Below the pieces are notes generated by a model, which was given only the letters and a program-made list of their open reading frames with translations, was not told the DNA's origin and did no database searches. From an archaeon (GTDB lineage Archaea > Thermoproteota > Nitrososphaeria > Nitrososphaerales > CADDZS01), in NCBI GenBank assembly GCA_021792315.1, contig JAJYUX010000004.1, positions 1 to 38,691 on the forward strand: a DNA stretch of 38,691 nt, given 5' to 3'. The translations under genes and the position numbers were made by a program. Positions 1 to 7,748 of this stretch are shown piece after piece. Numbering within the stretch: position 1 is the first letter of the stretch; every line of letters begins with the position of its first letter.

Positions 1-70
1 CAGCGAGAACAAAAAGGTAAATAACCAAAAAAATACGGAAGTTAACTCAGGCACTAATGCTAGGGAAGTA

Positions 71-424
71 TTAACTAAGTATCAAGATATATGCCGAATT
101 AAAGAAAAAGGCAACGCTCAGGTACCACAGAGCAAAAGCAAGATAGATTGGATTTCTTGAATACTTGTAGGGCCCGTCTGAAACAAGCTCCGATGTCGGC
201 TTCCACGGCATGAGTGGAGTATTATGCCGCTTGAACGTCCGACCCGCCGCTACGAAGAACCAGGTGCCTGTGACAATCGGTATAACTCCGATTAATGCAA
301 TCCAGGCACTTTTCCATATTGGGAATGGCAAGATGAGATTGACCAGTATCCCTGCGGCGAGACCGAGAAGGAAGACAACGGCTATTGGGCTGAAAGCGCC
401 TGCGGCTTTTTCCATGGGTGTCAC
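71..424 (-). CDS. Truncated isoprenylcysteine methyltransferase-like membrane protein
   Basis: The 117-residue product has hydrophobic segments at about 11-33, 38-60 and 92-116. Between the last two lies SDGPYKYSRNPIYLA, which matches the conserved G-P-Y-x-x-x-R-N-P motif of the ICMT/phospholipid methyltransferase-like family of small membrane SAM-dependent methyltransferases. Family members usually continue past this point with a further helix and a conserved acidic EE...FG..Y segment near the C terminus; here a TAA stop comes right after the third helix, so that part is missing. Another frame stays open and hydrophobic to the window edge, so a frameshift is possible, but I could not find the expected EE/FG..Y residues in it. 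The family call is fairly sure; whether the protein is functional is doubtful. Confidence 0.55.
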   Translation of the reverse strand: MTPMEKAAGAFSPIAVVFLLGLAAGILVNLILPFPIWKSAWIALIGVIPIVTGTWFFVAAGRTFKRHNTPLMPWKPTSELVSDGPYKYSRNPIYLAFALWYLSVAFFFNSAYILILS

Positions 425-492
425 TTCAGTATTCTGTTATTTATTCTACCATAGGTGGTTTTATTGCAGCTCGCCCGAGTTACAAAGGGAGA

Positions 493-1386
493 CTATTCTG
501 AATTCCGGAGAGTAGAATCTGCTTCGGCCTCTTCTGCGGGAATCTGAACCGGCGGCGAACCCTTGTTCCAGTTTGAAACGAAGATTCCCACGAACATAAC
601 AATTGCACCAGCAACTTCGAAAACTGTCGGAACAGTCAATGTTCTAACGGAATCTATGAAGATGCTCACCGCCGGAACCGCAAAAGCCATGGTTGTGACT
701 TTTCCCACTCTTCCGCGCCTAAGGAGACTGTTCCAAAGATAGAACTGAACTATGCCCGTGAAGACGATGATGTATACGAGGTCAACCAAGAAATTCGTAG
801 TAACAGTCAACAGCGGGAAGAAGAAGGAACCTATGACAAGAGGGATTGATCCTACCAGAAACTGGGTTGTAAGCATTGGTATAGGTTCCCGAGACTTCAG
901 CTTCCTGTAGTAGACACTGTATGCAGCCCAGAAGACTGCGTTTGTTACGGAGAATAAAGCCCCTAAAAGAAGCGAACCGTGGGACAAAGACAGGGAATAA
1001 ATTACTACACCACTAAATCCTACAATAGCTCCCGCGAGCTCGCGGCTGGAAATTCTCTCTCTTATCGCGATGAATGCAATCGGAATGGAGAAGAGAGGCA
1101 TAGTGTAACTCAGCACGGCTGAATCTCCGGGCGAGACGATTTTCAGTCCGAAGGCCCAGAGTATTGTACTCGCGGAAGCGAATACAGCGACAAGAATTGT
1201 GTCTCTGTCTAGCTGGACTCTCCTTCCTCCGACAAAGTAGAAGATAATTCCGACTGGAACATACCGGAGAGTCATCAAGACAAATGGAGAAGAGTAGTTG
1301 AGACCATCCTTAGTGAACTGGTACTGCAGCGAAGCAACGACGACGTATGGGAGAAACCATTTGAGCAGTGAAGCGTTTCTTTGCAA
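493..1386 (-). CDS. EamA/DMT-family permease
   Basis: The 297-residue product is an almost continuous run of about ten hydrophobic helices arranged as two EamA repeats. The second repeat begins near HGSLLLGALFSVTNAVFWAA. This is typical in length and layout for drug/metabolite transporter superfamily exporters of the inner membrane. The substrate cannot be read from sequence; relatives export amino acids, metabolites or drugs. The C terminus is a short acidic cytoplasmic tail. Translation must start at a TTG, as no ATG lies nearby, and an AT-rich TATA-like stretch sits about 30 nt upstream, consistent with a near-leaderless transcript. It has its own promoter, separate from the winged-helix gene upstream. 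Confidence 0.8.
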   Translation of the reverse strand: MQRNASLLKWFLPYVVVASLQYQFTKDGLNYSSPFVLMTLRYVPVGIIFYFVGGRRVQLDRDTILVAVFASASTILWAFGLKIVSPGDSAVLSYTMPLFSIPIAFIAIRERISSRELAGAIVGFSGVVIYSLSLSHGSLLLGALFSVTNAVFWAAYSVYYRKLKSREPIPMLTTQFLVGSIPLVIGSFFFPLLTVTTNFLVDLVYIIVFTGIVQFYLWNSLLRRGRVGKVTTMAFAVPAVSIFIDSVRTLTVPTVFEVAGAIVMFVGIFVSNWNKGSPPVQIPAEEAEADSTLRNSE

Positions 1387-1458
1387 TTCTTTTGATCGAG
1401 AGTCTCAACGAGAAAATTTAATTTTCGGGGTAAAAGATTTGCTAGCCCAGAAGTCTAC

Positions 1459-1743
1459 CTAGCAGAGAGATTCGCGAGCTCCCATAACGCCGAGACCATA
1501 GTTTGTGATTCGTATGGGGCTGGAAGTTCCATTTTTTGAAGGTCTACTTATGAGGCCTTTTTCTTGCATAATATCAGTTATTTTCTGTACCTCTTGTAGA
1601 TCTAGTTGTGATTTCGCGGATAATTCCTTAGGGGAGAGTTTTCCTTCTGCTAATAGTTTCAGAATCAGATGTTCGTTATGCTTCACAAAAGTCGTTGGTT
1701 GGTTCCTCGAAGATAAAAAGGGTCTAACGTTGTTAATAACCAT
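1459..1743 (-). CDS. Small winged-helix DNA-binding protein
   Basis: The 94-residue protein has a helix-turn-helix at about residues 25-70: HLILKLLAEGKLSPKEL, then QLDLQEVQKITDIMQEKGL, followed by a wing with ISRPSKNGTSSPIRIT. This is the usual pattern of small archaeal winged-helix transcription factors (ArsR/MarR-like or TrmB-like N-terminal domain). There is no effector domain, so it is either a simple regulator or a partner protein. It stands alone between the EamA permease and the ESCRT-III-like gene, on the same strand as both. The target is unknown; the downstream permease gene is the simplest guess. Confidence 0.65.
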   Translation of the reverse strand: MVINNVRPFLSSRNQPTTFVKHNEHLILKLLAEGKLSPKELSAKSQLDLQEVQKITDIMQEKGLISRPSKNGTSSPIRITNYGLGVMGARESLC

Positions 1744-1841
1744 TGTGAAGCAGTGTTCTAGCTTTCGTCATACGTACTGAAGATATGTTTGAAATCGCCT
1801 GATTTCCCGAACGATCGTAGTTATCTTTGGGATTTTATGCT

Positions 1842-2420
1842 TCATGCGGCTTCTTCCAAACTGTCCGAGGAATTTGGAAGTGGTAGATCATGCCGTGACT
1901 CGTGATGGGCAACTGCTTCGGTTATTGCTTTCTCTGATTCTTCGTCGACGGGTTCAACAGACGAGGTGCTGACATCCACTCGGCGTGCCTCGGCGAGAGT
2001 TCCGGTTAGTAGATCTGAAAGGCGTTCGATCTCCTGTTCAGAGTCCGGAACGAATGTTGCCAAACTCGGTTTCACATGCTTTATCACGTCAAGCGAAGGC
2101 CTTACGGCTTCGGCTAGATCGCCTATATCTTTCACGGTGCCGAGTCTTAGAGTCAACTGCTCTAGAGCGAGCTTTGCTTCAACGAGCATTGAGCTCATTT
2201 TCAACATGATGGAGAGTTCTCTCGCGAGAATCTCTGCCCGCTCTCTTTCATTTTCCTGAAGAGATGAAACTATCATTGAGAAGACCTCGTCGTCCTGTGT
2301 TTTCAGATTCGATGCTATCTGATCTAGTTTTTCGATTTGTTCCTTGAGTTTCAGTGATGCATGCTCTATCTTCGGTTTCAGTGGTTCAAAGGATCCTGGT
2401 TGCTTGTCTGAAATTGACAA
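1842..2420 (-). CDS. ESCRT-III-like (CdvB/SNF7-family) protein
   Basis: The 192-residue, strongly helical protein matches the archaeal CdvB core. It has a first long helix (LKLKEQIEKLDQIASNLKTQ), then DDEVFSMIVSSLQENERERA, EILARELSIMLKMSSMLVEA and KLALEQLTLRLGTVKDIGDL, ending in an acidic linker. CdvB proteins polymerise on membranes during archaeal cell division and vesicle formation. This copy lacks the C-terminal broken winged-helix by which the main CdvB binds CdvA, so it is more likely a CdvB1/B2-type paralogue. The start is a TTG, since an in-frame stop (TAA) lies just two codons upstream of it. CdvA and CdvC are not nearby, so this is a stand-alone paralogue gene. Confidence 0.7.
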   Translation of the reverse strand: MSISDKQPGSFEPLKPKIEHASLKLKEQIEKLDQIASNLKTQDDEVFSMIVSSLQENERERAEILARELSIMLKMSSMLVEAKLALEQLTLRLGTVKDIGDLAEAVRPSLDVIKHVKPSLATFVPDSEQEIERLSDLLTGTLAEARRVDVSTSSVEPVDEESEKAITEAVAHHESRHDLPLPNSSDSLEEAA

Positions 2421-2555
2421 TTTGTATTACTTCTTGCACAATGTCTATTGAGATCGCTCTCTCATACAATAAGGTAGAGTGTGAACAACAGTTTACCAAA
2501 GAAAGATTAACAGTTGATCGGTTGATTTGAGATGATGACTCGCGTCCGGAGCTAA

Positions 2556-2876
2556 TTACTCGGCAAGAATTATCTTCTTAGGGCGATTTGTCGATTTTTT
2601 CTTGCGTCCATCTTGCGGGACGCCGAAGTCTGTGATGATAAAATCCGGCAATAGATCAGGATCTGTGATTCTCTTTGTAAATTTCAAGAGATCCTCGCCA
2701 CTCCTGAGGGTTAGCATCGCAGTGTAACCAGAAGCAGAAAGTATCGCTGGAATGAGATTCTTCGAGTTTTCTTCATTTTCAGCAATGCCTTCCACTGGAA
2801 GCTTGAGGTGGGGAAGAAGCTCCCTTCTCGCTCCTCTGCAACCCTTGAGAGTCATGCCACGATTTCCAGATTGCAT
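2556..2876 (-). pseudogene. Truncated response-regulator receiver-like ORF
   Basis: Residues about 30-105 follow a receiver-domain pattern: AENEENSKNLIPAILSASGY (beta1-alpha1), then a GED..K helix, then PDFIITDFGVPQDG, which carries the phospho-acceptor Asp position, and finally PKKIILAE. The acidic pair expected after beta1 is altered, alpha3 appears shortened, and the ORF stops right after beta4, so the conserved beta5 Lys is absent. The first 30 residues do not resemble a receiver and may not be translated. With the equally truncated cupredoxin ORF just upstream, I read this as a decaying gene, although a divergent short protein cannot be excluded. Confidence 0.45.
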
Positions 2877-2882
2877 TCGATA

Positions 2883-3248
2883 CTAAGAACTCTTGACTAT
2901 GATCTGGCCGAACATTATGGGATGGACTATCGAGTCGTGATTAGTCCATACTACTGTAGTGTTCACACCAACTACTATGGTGATAAGCTGAGGTAAAAAC
3001 TGGGCGTACTCGTAAACCTCGTTGCTTGGAATGTCTACATAAACGGCGTTTGTCGGAATGTTAGTGGAAGTCTGAGTAGCTGTAGTATATAGAGTGGAAC
3101 CGCTGGTGGAAGTTGTAGATGTCGTGGAGCTTGAGGGAGACAGCCTGATGTAAACTGCCAGTCTAAACAAAATTATGACTACGACTATGACGCCGACCAG
3201 AATTGTACTTATCGCACTTCTTCCTGACTCGCGGACAAATGATATCAT
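2883..3248 (-). pseudogene. Truncated membrane-anchored cupredoxin-like protein
   Basis: The 121-residue product has an N-terminal membrane anchor (STILVGVIVVVIILFRLAVY) and a Ser/Thr-rich linker, then the start of a plastocyanin-like fold: residues PQLITIVVGVNTTVVWTNHD followed by SIVHPIMF. The first copper-ligand His of blue copper proteins would be the one in SIVHP. The protein stops about 10 residues later, so the C-terminal Cys-His-Met ligand loop is missing. Full-length thaumarchaeal cupredoxins of this layout are redox or electron-transfer proteins on the outer face of the membrane. No intact continuation was found in other frames downstream, where the receiver-like remnant begins within 10 nt. 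Likely a non-functional remnant. Confidence 0.5.
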
Positions 3249-3359
3249 CGTAAATTGAGTCAGAAAGTGCCCTAGTTTACATATAACTTGTAACCCGAAC
3301 TCATCTGGGAATTCCTTGAGACTGTCCTAGGCTGCTCACGGGTGAGTTACCCATCATGA

Positions 3360-4313
3360 TCAGAATCCGTCGACAATGATTTTATTCATCGAAGCGAATC
3401 GGTATGAATGAGGCATCATAGTTGTGTTTCTTGATATTCCGAGATTTCCGTTTCTATCTATTGCAATCAAGCCAGCGATATCTTTCCCTATTCTTTTAGT
3501 GAGAAATTCAATTGCTGCGTCCGTAGCTTTCTGAGCTTTCATCCCATGTTTCATATAGTCGCAAGTTGTCTTTGACAGACAGGCTCTGATGATTTCCTCT
3601 CCCAAACCTGTCGCACACGCCGCACCCGATGCTTCATCGCTGTAAATTCCTGCCCCGATGACAGGAGAATCTCCAACACGTCCGGGAAGTTTCATACTCC
3701 TTCCGCCAGTCGAGACACCAGAGCATAATTCGCCATGTGAGTCAATTGCTACAGCGCCGACGGTTCCAAAATACGATTCCATAAGCTTGGAGTTCAATGG
3801 CCACTCCTCAATCTTGCCAGCTTTGCGAAAGGTGGCCATTTCTAAATTCAACTGAGCCTTCCGTGCCCGAGTTGGCTCCAAGTCAAAGAGCGGAAAGCCA
3901 ACGGCTCTCGCAAATTCTCTCAGTTCTTCCCTCCCCGCAATGAAGACATGGTCCGATTTCTCCATCACAGACCTGGCCAGTGAAATAGGATTTTTCACTA
4001 CAGAAGCATGAGAAACCGCCCCGCAGCTCAAATCCCCTTTCATTATGGCAGCATCTGTTTCTATCGTTCCCCTTGCTGTGAGAGATGAGCCTGATCCTGC
4101 GTTGAAAATGCCAGAGTCTTCAAGGACTTTGATGGCCTCCTCAACGGCGTCTATGGACGATCCGCCGACATTAAGGATGGAGTATCCCTTTGAGACTGAT
4201 TGCTTGAGAACTCGTCTTCGAGCACTCGTTCCCAGTTTTCGACTGATCGTTCCTGCTCCGCCATGGATCACAATGCCATAGTTAGGAAACATTTCTTGGG
4301 AAATGTTATCCAA
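3360..4313 (-). CDS. Isoaspartyl peptidase / L-asparaginase (Ntn hydrolase)
   Basis: The 317-residue product matches the plant-type asparaginase family: it opens with YGIVIHGGAGTISR, has NAGSGSSLTARGTIETDAAIM in the alpha subunit region, and carries the autocleavage/catalytic threonine at about residue 184 in YFGTVGAVAID, followed by the substrate-binding GVSTGGRSMKLPGRVGDSP. Such enzymes are made as a precursor that cuts itself before the threonine to give alpha and beta chains. They hydrolyse isoaspartyl dipeptides and, to a lesser degree, asparagine. The length is normal. Translation starts at a TTG, or at an ATG seven codons in. It lies 18 nt behind a small membrane-protein gene and is probably co-transcribed with it. 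Confidence 0.9.
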   Translation of the reverse strand: MDNISQEMFPNYGIVIHGGAGTISRKLGTSARRRVLKQSVSKGYSILNVGGSSIDAVEEAIKVLEDSGIFNAGSGSSLTARGTIETDAAIMKGDLSCGAVSHASVVKNPISLARSVMEKSDHVFIAGREELREFARAVGFPLFDLEPTRARKAQLNLEMATFRKAGKIEEWPLNSKLMESYFGTVGAVAIDSHGELCSGVSTGGRSMKLPGRVGDSPVIGAGIYSDEASGAACATGLGEEIIRACLSKTTCDYMKHGMKAQKATDAAIEFLTKRIGKDIAGLIAIDRNGNLGISRNTTMMPHSYRFASMNKIIVDGF

Positions 4314-4331
4314 TTGATTAGTAAAGCGTTT

Positions 4332-4553
4332 TCAGCGTCGCAGAAACGCTACGAGGAATCCTATTACTGAGATTATGATGAGAATGGGCGAGGTCGCAAA
4401 GAAGACTCCGCCCCTGTTGTATGTATAGAGAATGATCCAAGGTATCTTGACATTTGAAAGCGAGCGTCCAAGAAGCGGAATCAAAATGAACGCTATTCCG
4501 AGGAGCACGAAAAGGATGCCGGTCAAGTAGAAAGCGGAAGAATTGGAACTCAT
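4332..4553 (-). CDS. Small two-helix membrane protein
   Basis: I place the start at the internal ATG giving MSSNSSAFYLTG, a 73-residue protein, rather than at the longest possible start 39 codons upstream. A TATA-like element lies about 29 nt before this ATG and an AGGAG lies just before it, so the longer form would start upstream of its own promoter. The protein is mainly two hydrophobic helices (YLTGILFVLLGIAFILIPLL and the C-terminal SPILIIISVIGFLVAF) ending in Arg-Arg. I do not recognise a family. It directly precedes the asparaginase gene. Confidence 0.55.
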   Translation of the reverse strand: MSSNSSAFYLTGILFVLLGIAFILIPLLGRSLSNVKIPWIILYTYNRGGVFFATSPILIIISVIGFLVAFLRR

Positions 4554-4576
4554 CAACTCTTCTCCTGACGTTTTTC

Positions 4577-4590
4577 GATATAAATCGTAC
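4577..4590 (-). promoter_or_regulatory. TATA-type promoter of the small membrane protein/asparaginase operon
   Basis: The minus strand reads gatttatatcgaaa, a good archaeal TATA element, centred about 29 nt upstream of the chosen ATG at 4553. It lies about 100 nt from the divergent HEAT-repeat gene start, so the two transcription units share this intergenic stretch. Confidence 0.5.
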
Positions 4591-4679
4591 GTAGATTCAT
4601 GGCTGAATATCACTCTCAGAAATGAGAATTGCCTAGCAACTTTAAGACGTACTTTTGGCGTCTTTTGCAAGTGAAGTAA

Positions 4680-5732
4680 TTGAATCAGAAATACGACGAG
4701 GAATCACGTTTGAAGGAGCAGCTAGATTTGCTCATAGAGTCACTGGAGAATGATTCTGAGAACGTGAGAGATTTAGCAGTCGTTCAGCTTTCGATGTTCG
4801 GCGCCAAAGCCGTCCCGCATTTAGTGAGTGTGTTAAACAGTGATTTAGCAGAGGAAGCAAGAGCTCGTAGCGCAGAAGAGGCAAAGAACTCCTATCTTGA
4901 GCTCGCCATAGACGGGCTGATCAAAACACTAGGTATAATCTCCGATCAATCAACAGTTGACTTGGTTGCACGGGCTCTCCCCAGAAAGGAGGCTGTGGAA
5001 GCGCTTGCAAAGATTGGCAGCGGAAAATCATTGGATCTGATAATGGATTGTATCGCAGCGCCAGTCGATACCTATGGGAATCCTATAGGCGGAGCACTTC
5101 GAAATTTCGTTGACACAGAGCAAATGAGTTCACCCTCGAATGACCACTTTGTTCGAACCATCTTTGCGTATCTCGGCGAGCTAGGGAAACCAAGACTGAA
5201 GGAAGAACTAGCCAGCTCGGATCTGAAAAAACGGGCAGCTGCCGCAAGTATTGCCAGGATATTGCATGATGGAGCTTTAGTTCCGGAGCTGACTTTGATC
5301 CTGAAAGGTCACGAGCTTGCAGGAAAAGCAGAAGCTGCAAGAGCTCTTCAGGAACTCGGCGGTCCGGACATCGGGCCACTTCTTGAGAAAGAATTGTTCG
5401 AAATTGAAACCAGAATCGAAGATCTTGAGCTCTCGCAGAGCAAGGAGGTTTCAGACCTTCTGGTCTACTCGCAACTTCAAGAGACGAGAGATGTAATCGA
5501 AAAGGCGATCTTGGAATCGGGCGATGCCGACTCACTTGTCGAAGTCGGATTCCACCAAGCAAAACGAGACGAGAAGTTCTCAATTCGATCCGGTTTTCGA
5601 AGGGCTATTGTGAGGAAGGGTGAATCAGCAATGCCGGCATTGACGAAATATCTCACAGCGATGGACAGGGTTGTACAGGCCAATGCCGCAGATGTAATCG
5701 CGGAGATCAAGAAGAGCGAACCTCCACGATAA
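4680..5732 (+). CDS. HEAT-repeat protein
   Basis: The 350-residue protein is built of alpha-helical repeats of the HEAT/PBS-lyase type: LENDSENVRDLAVVQLSMFG then AKAVPHLVSVLN, GKPRLKEELASSDLKKRAAA then ASIARIL, and a last repeat near ESAMPALTKYLTAMDRVVQA. Such proteins are scaffolds for protein-protein contact and have no enzymatic signature. The start is a TTG with a TATA-like tttaag about 36 nt upstream. The neighbours do not suggest a specific partner. Confidence 0.75.
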   Translation: MNQKYDEESRLKEQLDLLIESLENDSENVRDLAVVQLSMFGAKAVPHLVSVLNSDLAEEARARSAEEAKNSYLELAIDGLIKTLGIISDQSTVDLVARALPRKEAVEALAKIGSGKSLDLIMDCIAAPVDTYGNPIGGALRNFVDTEQMSSPSNDHFVRTIFAYLGELGKPRLKEELASSDLKKRAAAASIARILHDGALVPELTLILKGHELAGKAEAARALQELGGPDIGPLLEKELFEIETRIEDLELSQSKEVSDLLVYSQLQETRDVIEKAILESGDADSLVEVGFHQAKRDEKFSIRSGFRRAIVRKGESAMPALTKYLTAMDRVVQANAADVIAEIKKSEPPR

Positions 5733-5831
5733 GAACGAAATGATCTAGTCGACTGGAGTTTTGAATAAGGGCGGCCGCCTAAATAATTCACTTGTGAAGC
5801 ACGAGTGCCGCACAAATTCTCGAACGATGGC

Positions 5832-5870
5832 GGAAAGATCTCGGAAAGATTCTGGAAAGCATACTTAAGG
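5832..5870 (+). promoter_or_regulatory. Three phased GGAAAG repeats next to a TATA box
   Basis: GGAAAG occurs at 5832-5837, 5843-5848 and 5854-5859, exactly 11 bp apart, with similar flanks (cggaaagatc, tcggaaagat, tctggaaagc). A TATA-like acttaagg follows at 5863-5870. Spacing of one helical turn puts all three copies on one face of the DNA, as expected for an activator or multimeric regulator of the downstream thermopsin-like gene. Confidence 0.45.
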
Positions 5871-5881
5871 AACTGCGAGCC

Positions 5882-7654
5882 GTGTCTAGTCAGAAGACGA
5901 ATCTGACGTTGTCGATGCAAGTTTACGATAAGGTGTCATGCTCTAGGACAAGCCGCCGGACCAAGAGCATCTCTCTGGTGGTAATTCTAGTACTTGGTCT
6001 ATCTACTCTTTTGGCTTTCCAGCTTTCACCGACTGTCGCGGCGGTTGGTACATACACTACACGAGCCCAGTCTGTTGCTATAGATCAAACTCTCACTCTC
6101 AGAGCTGGGTATTACAATTATTACGAAGCTGATTCGTTTTCAAACAGCACGACTTTAGCATACGCCGTTCTGAGTAGCGCCCCAATTTCTGTGGCTGTCA
6201 TGACATCAACACAGCTAGATCAATTTGCAAACAACCTTAGTGTTCCGCTAACCAACTCTGTCGCACTCCAGAATGGAACTTCAATTCAGGGAAACGTAAC
6301 GATTACGCCCGGCAAGTACTTCTTGGTGTTTTACGCATACTATTCAAGGGCACAAATCCAGTTCGGCTACCAGGTCTCACCTAACACACCGTTCAGTTAC
6401 GGCGCAGTATCTTCTAATTTCGCCTCGGGGATCTCGACCTTCGGAGTCGCTAACAACTCAGGCAGGGCATCTGCCTACGAAGTTAGGACAAACGAAATCG
6501 TAGGTGTGGCAAATATTTCATCGATGCAGATCAATACTCCAAACGCGAATCAATACGGAGTCAGTGTCAGTGGCGGAACGCTCCAGTTGAACGCTGTACT
6601 GGTTGTCAATGACAGTTCGGGACAGAAGGTATACTGGGTGCAGAATGTGCCTGACTTTCAGACTAATTCATCAATCGTTTCTATCGGTGACGAGATCTGG
6701 AATTGGACTGACCAGAACGGTTACCTGAGCAATCAGACCATAACTTCGACCAACCTGGTGAATGGTGGTGCTGTCTATCCTGGTGGTTCACAAAACAGCG
6801 GTCCATACGTCTACAATTACAACGGACCCAATGAAACCTACGCAATGCCGCTCAACGTCGGACTCTTGGTGAAAGAGACAGTGAATCCAAACTCTGGTAT
6901 TCTGGTTCAGCTAGGCTCAATAGTGACGGTAAACGGCTCTGCCATATCATCAAAAGTGAACTGGTTCGATAACGTCACCATAGTGGATCCCAGCGTTCAG
7001 AGCGCATACTTCGATGTATCGGGCTCGGCGACTCCGCCGGTAGGTTTGTACTATGATGCGGAATTAGTATTTGCGGGGGAGGGTAATCTAGAGGTTGCAC
7101 ACTTTACTCAACTAAACGCAAGTCTCGGACTGTTCTACCATGACTCGTCCAGTCCTCCTGGAGTCTTAGCTTCATTTCCCTCGTACTACAGCTTCAGCGG
7201 TGACACTGGAGAGTCGGCGGACAATCTGGTGGTGAACTTTACGAATGGCATTGCTAGCGTCGCGACCGGACTCAATCCAAACTATGTCTATCTCGGAAGT
7301 GCATCCCGCACATTCAGTCTACAGACTATGACATCTAGCGCGTACAGCGCAACTGCCCACTACAACAATCCCGCAGGCGTCGAGTCTTCGACCGGGCAAT
7401 TTGCGGTGGGACAACAGATTCAGTTCGCTGTTGTGGTTCCTTCAGGATCACCACTGCCATCAAGCATCCAGGCTTTTGTCAACGGAGTGGGCCAGACCTT
7501 GAACAAATGGCCTATCGGAACTGGTGGCACATACATTTACACGGCTACAGCTTCGGCATCGCTGGTAGGTTCCACAAGTGTGTATGCCGTGGTAACATTC
7601 CCAGACGGATCGCAGGTTATTACGAACACAGCAACATTACTTGTCACGGCTTAG
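5882..7654 (+). CDS. Thermopsin-like secreted acid protease (peptidase family A5-like)
   Basis: The 590-residue protein has an N-terminal signal segment (SLVVILVLGLSTLLAFQLSP, then a VAA-type cleavage site) followed by a long, Asn/Ser/Thr-rich extracellular part with many N-glycosylation sequons. The central part has the thermopsin pattern: FGVANNSGRASAYEVRTNEI, then GVANISSMQINTPNANQYG, LNAVLVVNDSSGQKVYWVQN, IGDEIWNWTDQNGY, and later VGLYYDAELVFAGEGN. Thermopsins are secreted acid proteases of acidophilic archaea. A C-terminal Ig-like region ends without a membrane anchor. The GTG at 5882 is the longest start, but the TATA position (5863-5870) favours the in-frame ATG at 5915. The flanking genes do not suggest a pathway. 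Confidence 0.7.
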   Translation: MSSQKTNLTLSMQVYDKVSCSRTSRRTKSISLVVILVLGLSTLLAFQLSPTVAAVGTYTTRAQSVAIDQTLTLRAGYYNYYEADSFSNSTTLAYAVLSSAPISVAVMTSTQLDQFANNLSVPLTNSVALQNGTSIQGNVTITPGKYFLVFYAYYSRAQIQFGYQVSPNTPFSYGAVSSNFASGISTFGVANNSGRASAYEVRTNEIVGVANISSMQINTPNANQYGVSVSGGTLQLNAVLVVNDSSGQKVYWVQNVPDFQTNSSIVSIGDEIWNWTDQNGYLSNQTITSTNLVNGGAVYPGGSQNSGPYVYNYNGPNETYAMPLNVGLLVKETVNPNSGILVQLGSIVTVNGSAISSKVNWFDNVTIVDPSVQSAYFDVSGSATPPVGLYYDAELVFAGEGNLEVAHFTQLNASLGLFYHDSSSPPGVLASFPSYYSFSGDTGESADNLVVNFTNGIASVATGLNPNYVYLGSASRTFSLQTMTSSAYSATAHYNNPAGVESSTGQFAVGQQIQFAVVVPSGSPLPSSIQAFVNGVGQTLNKWPIGTGGTYIYTATASASLVGSTSVYAVVTFPDGSQVITNTATLLVTA

Positions 7655-7708
7655 TGAACGAAGAGCATGACTCACCGAAGAGTCACAGTTGGATATATTC
7701 GGGATTCG

Positions 7709-7716
7709 TTATAATA
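7709..7716 (+). promoter_or_regulatory. TATA box of the osmC-metE operon
   Basis: The sequence ttataata lies about 35 nt before the ATG of the OsmC gene. The inverted repeat at 7720-7739 lies between this box and the expected transcription start. Confidence 0.5.
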
Positions 7717-7719
7717 GAT

Positions 7720-7739
7720 AGTAATCGATTTCGATTACT
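7720..7739 (+). promoter_or_regulatory. Perfect inverted repeat, probable operator
   Basis: The sequence agtaatcga-tt-tcgattact is a perfect 9-bp inverted repeat with a 2-nt centre. It lies directly downstream of the TATA box and ends 9 nt before the ATG of the OsmC gene. A dimeric repressor bound here would block polymerase at the start site, so I infer regulation of osmC-metE by a small HTH regulator, for example in redox or metabolite response. Confidence 0.5.
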
Positions 7740-7748
7740 CTGATTTTC

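Noticed and set aside
5083..5583. 166-codon ORF opposite the HEAT-repeat gene
   Set aside because: Antisense shadow; basic, low-order sequence with no family features, while the HEAT repeats on the plus strand are clear.
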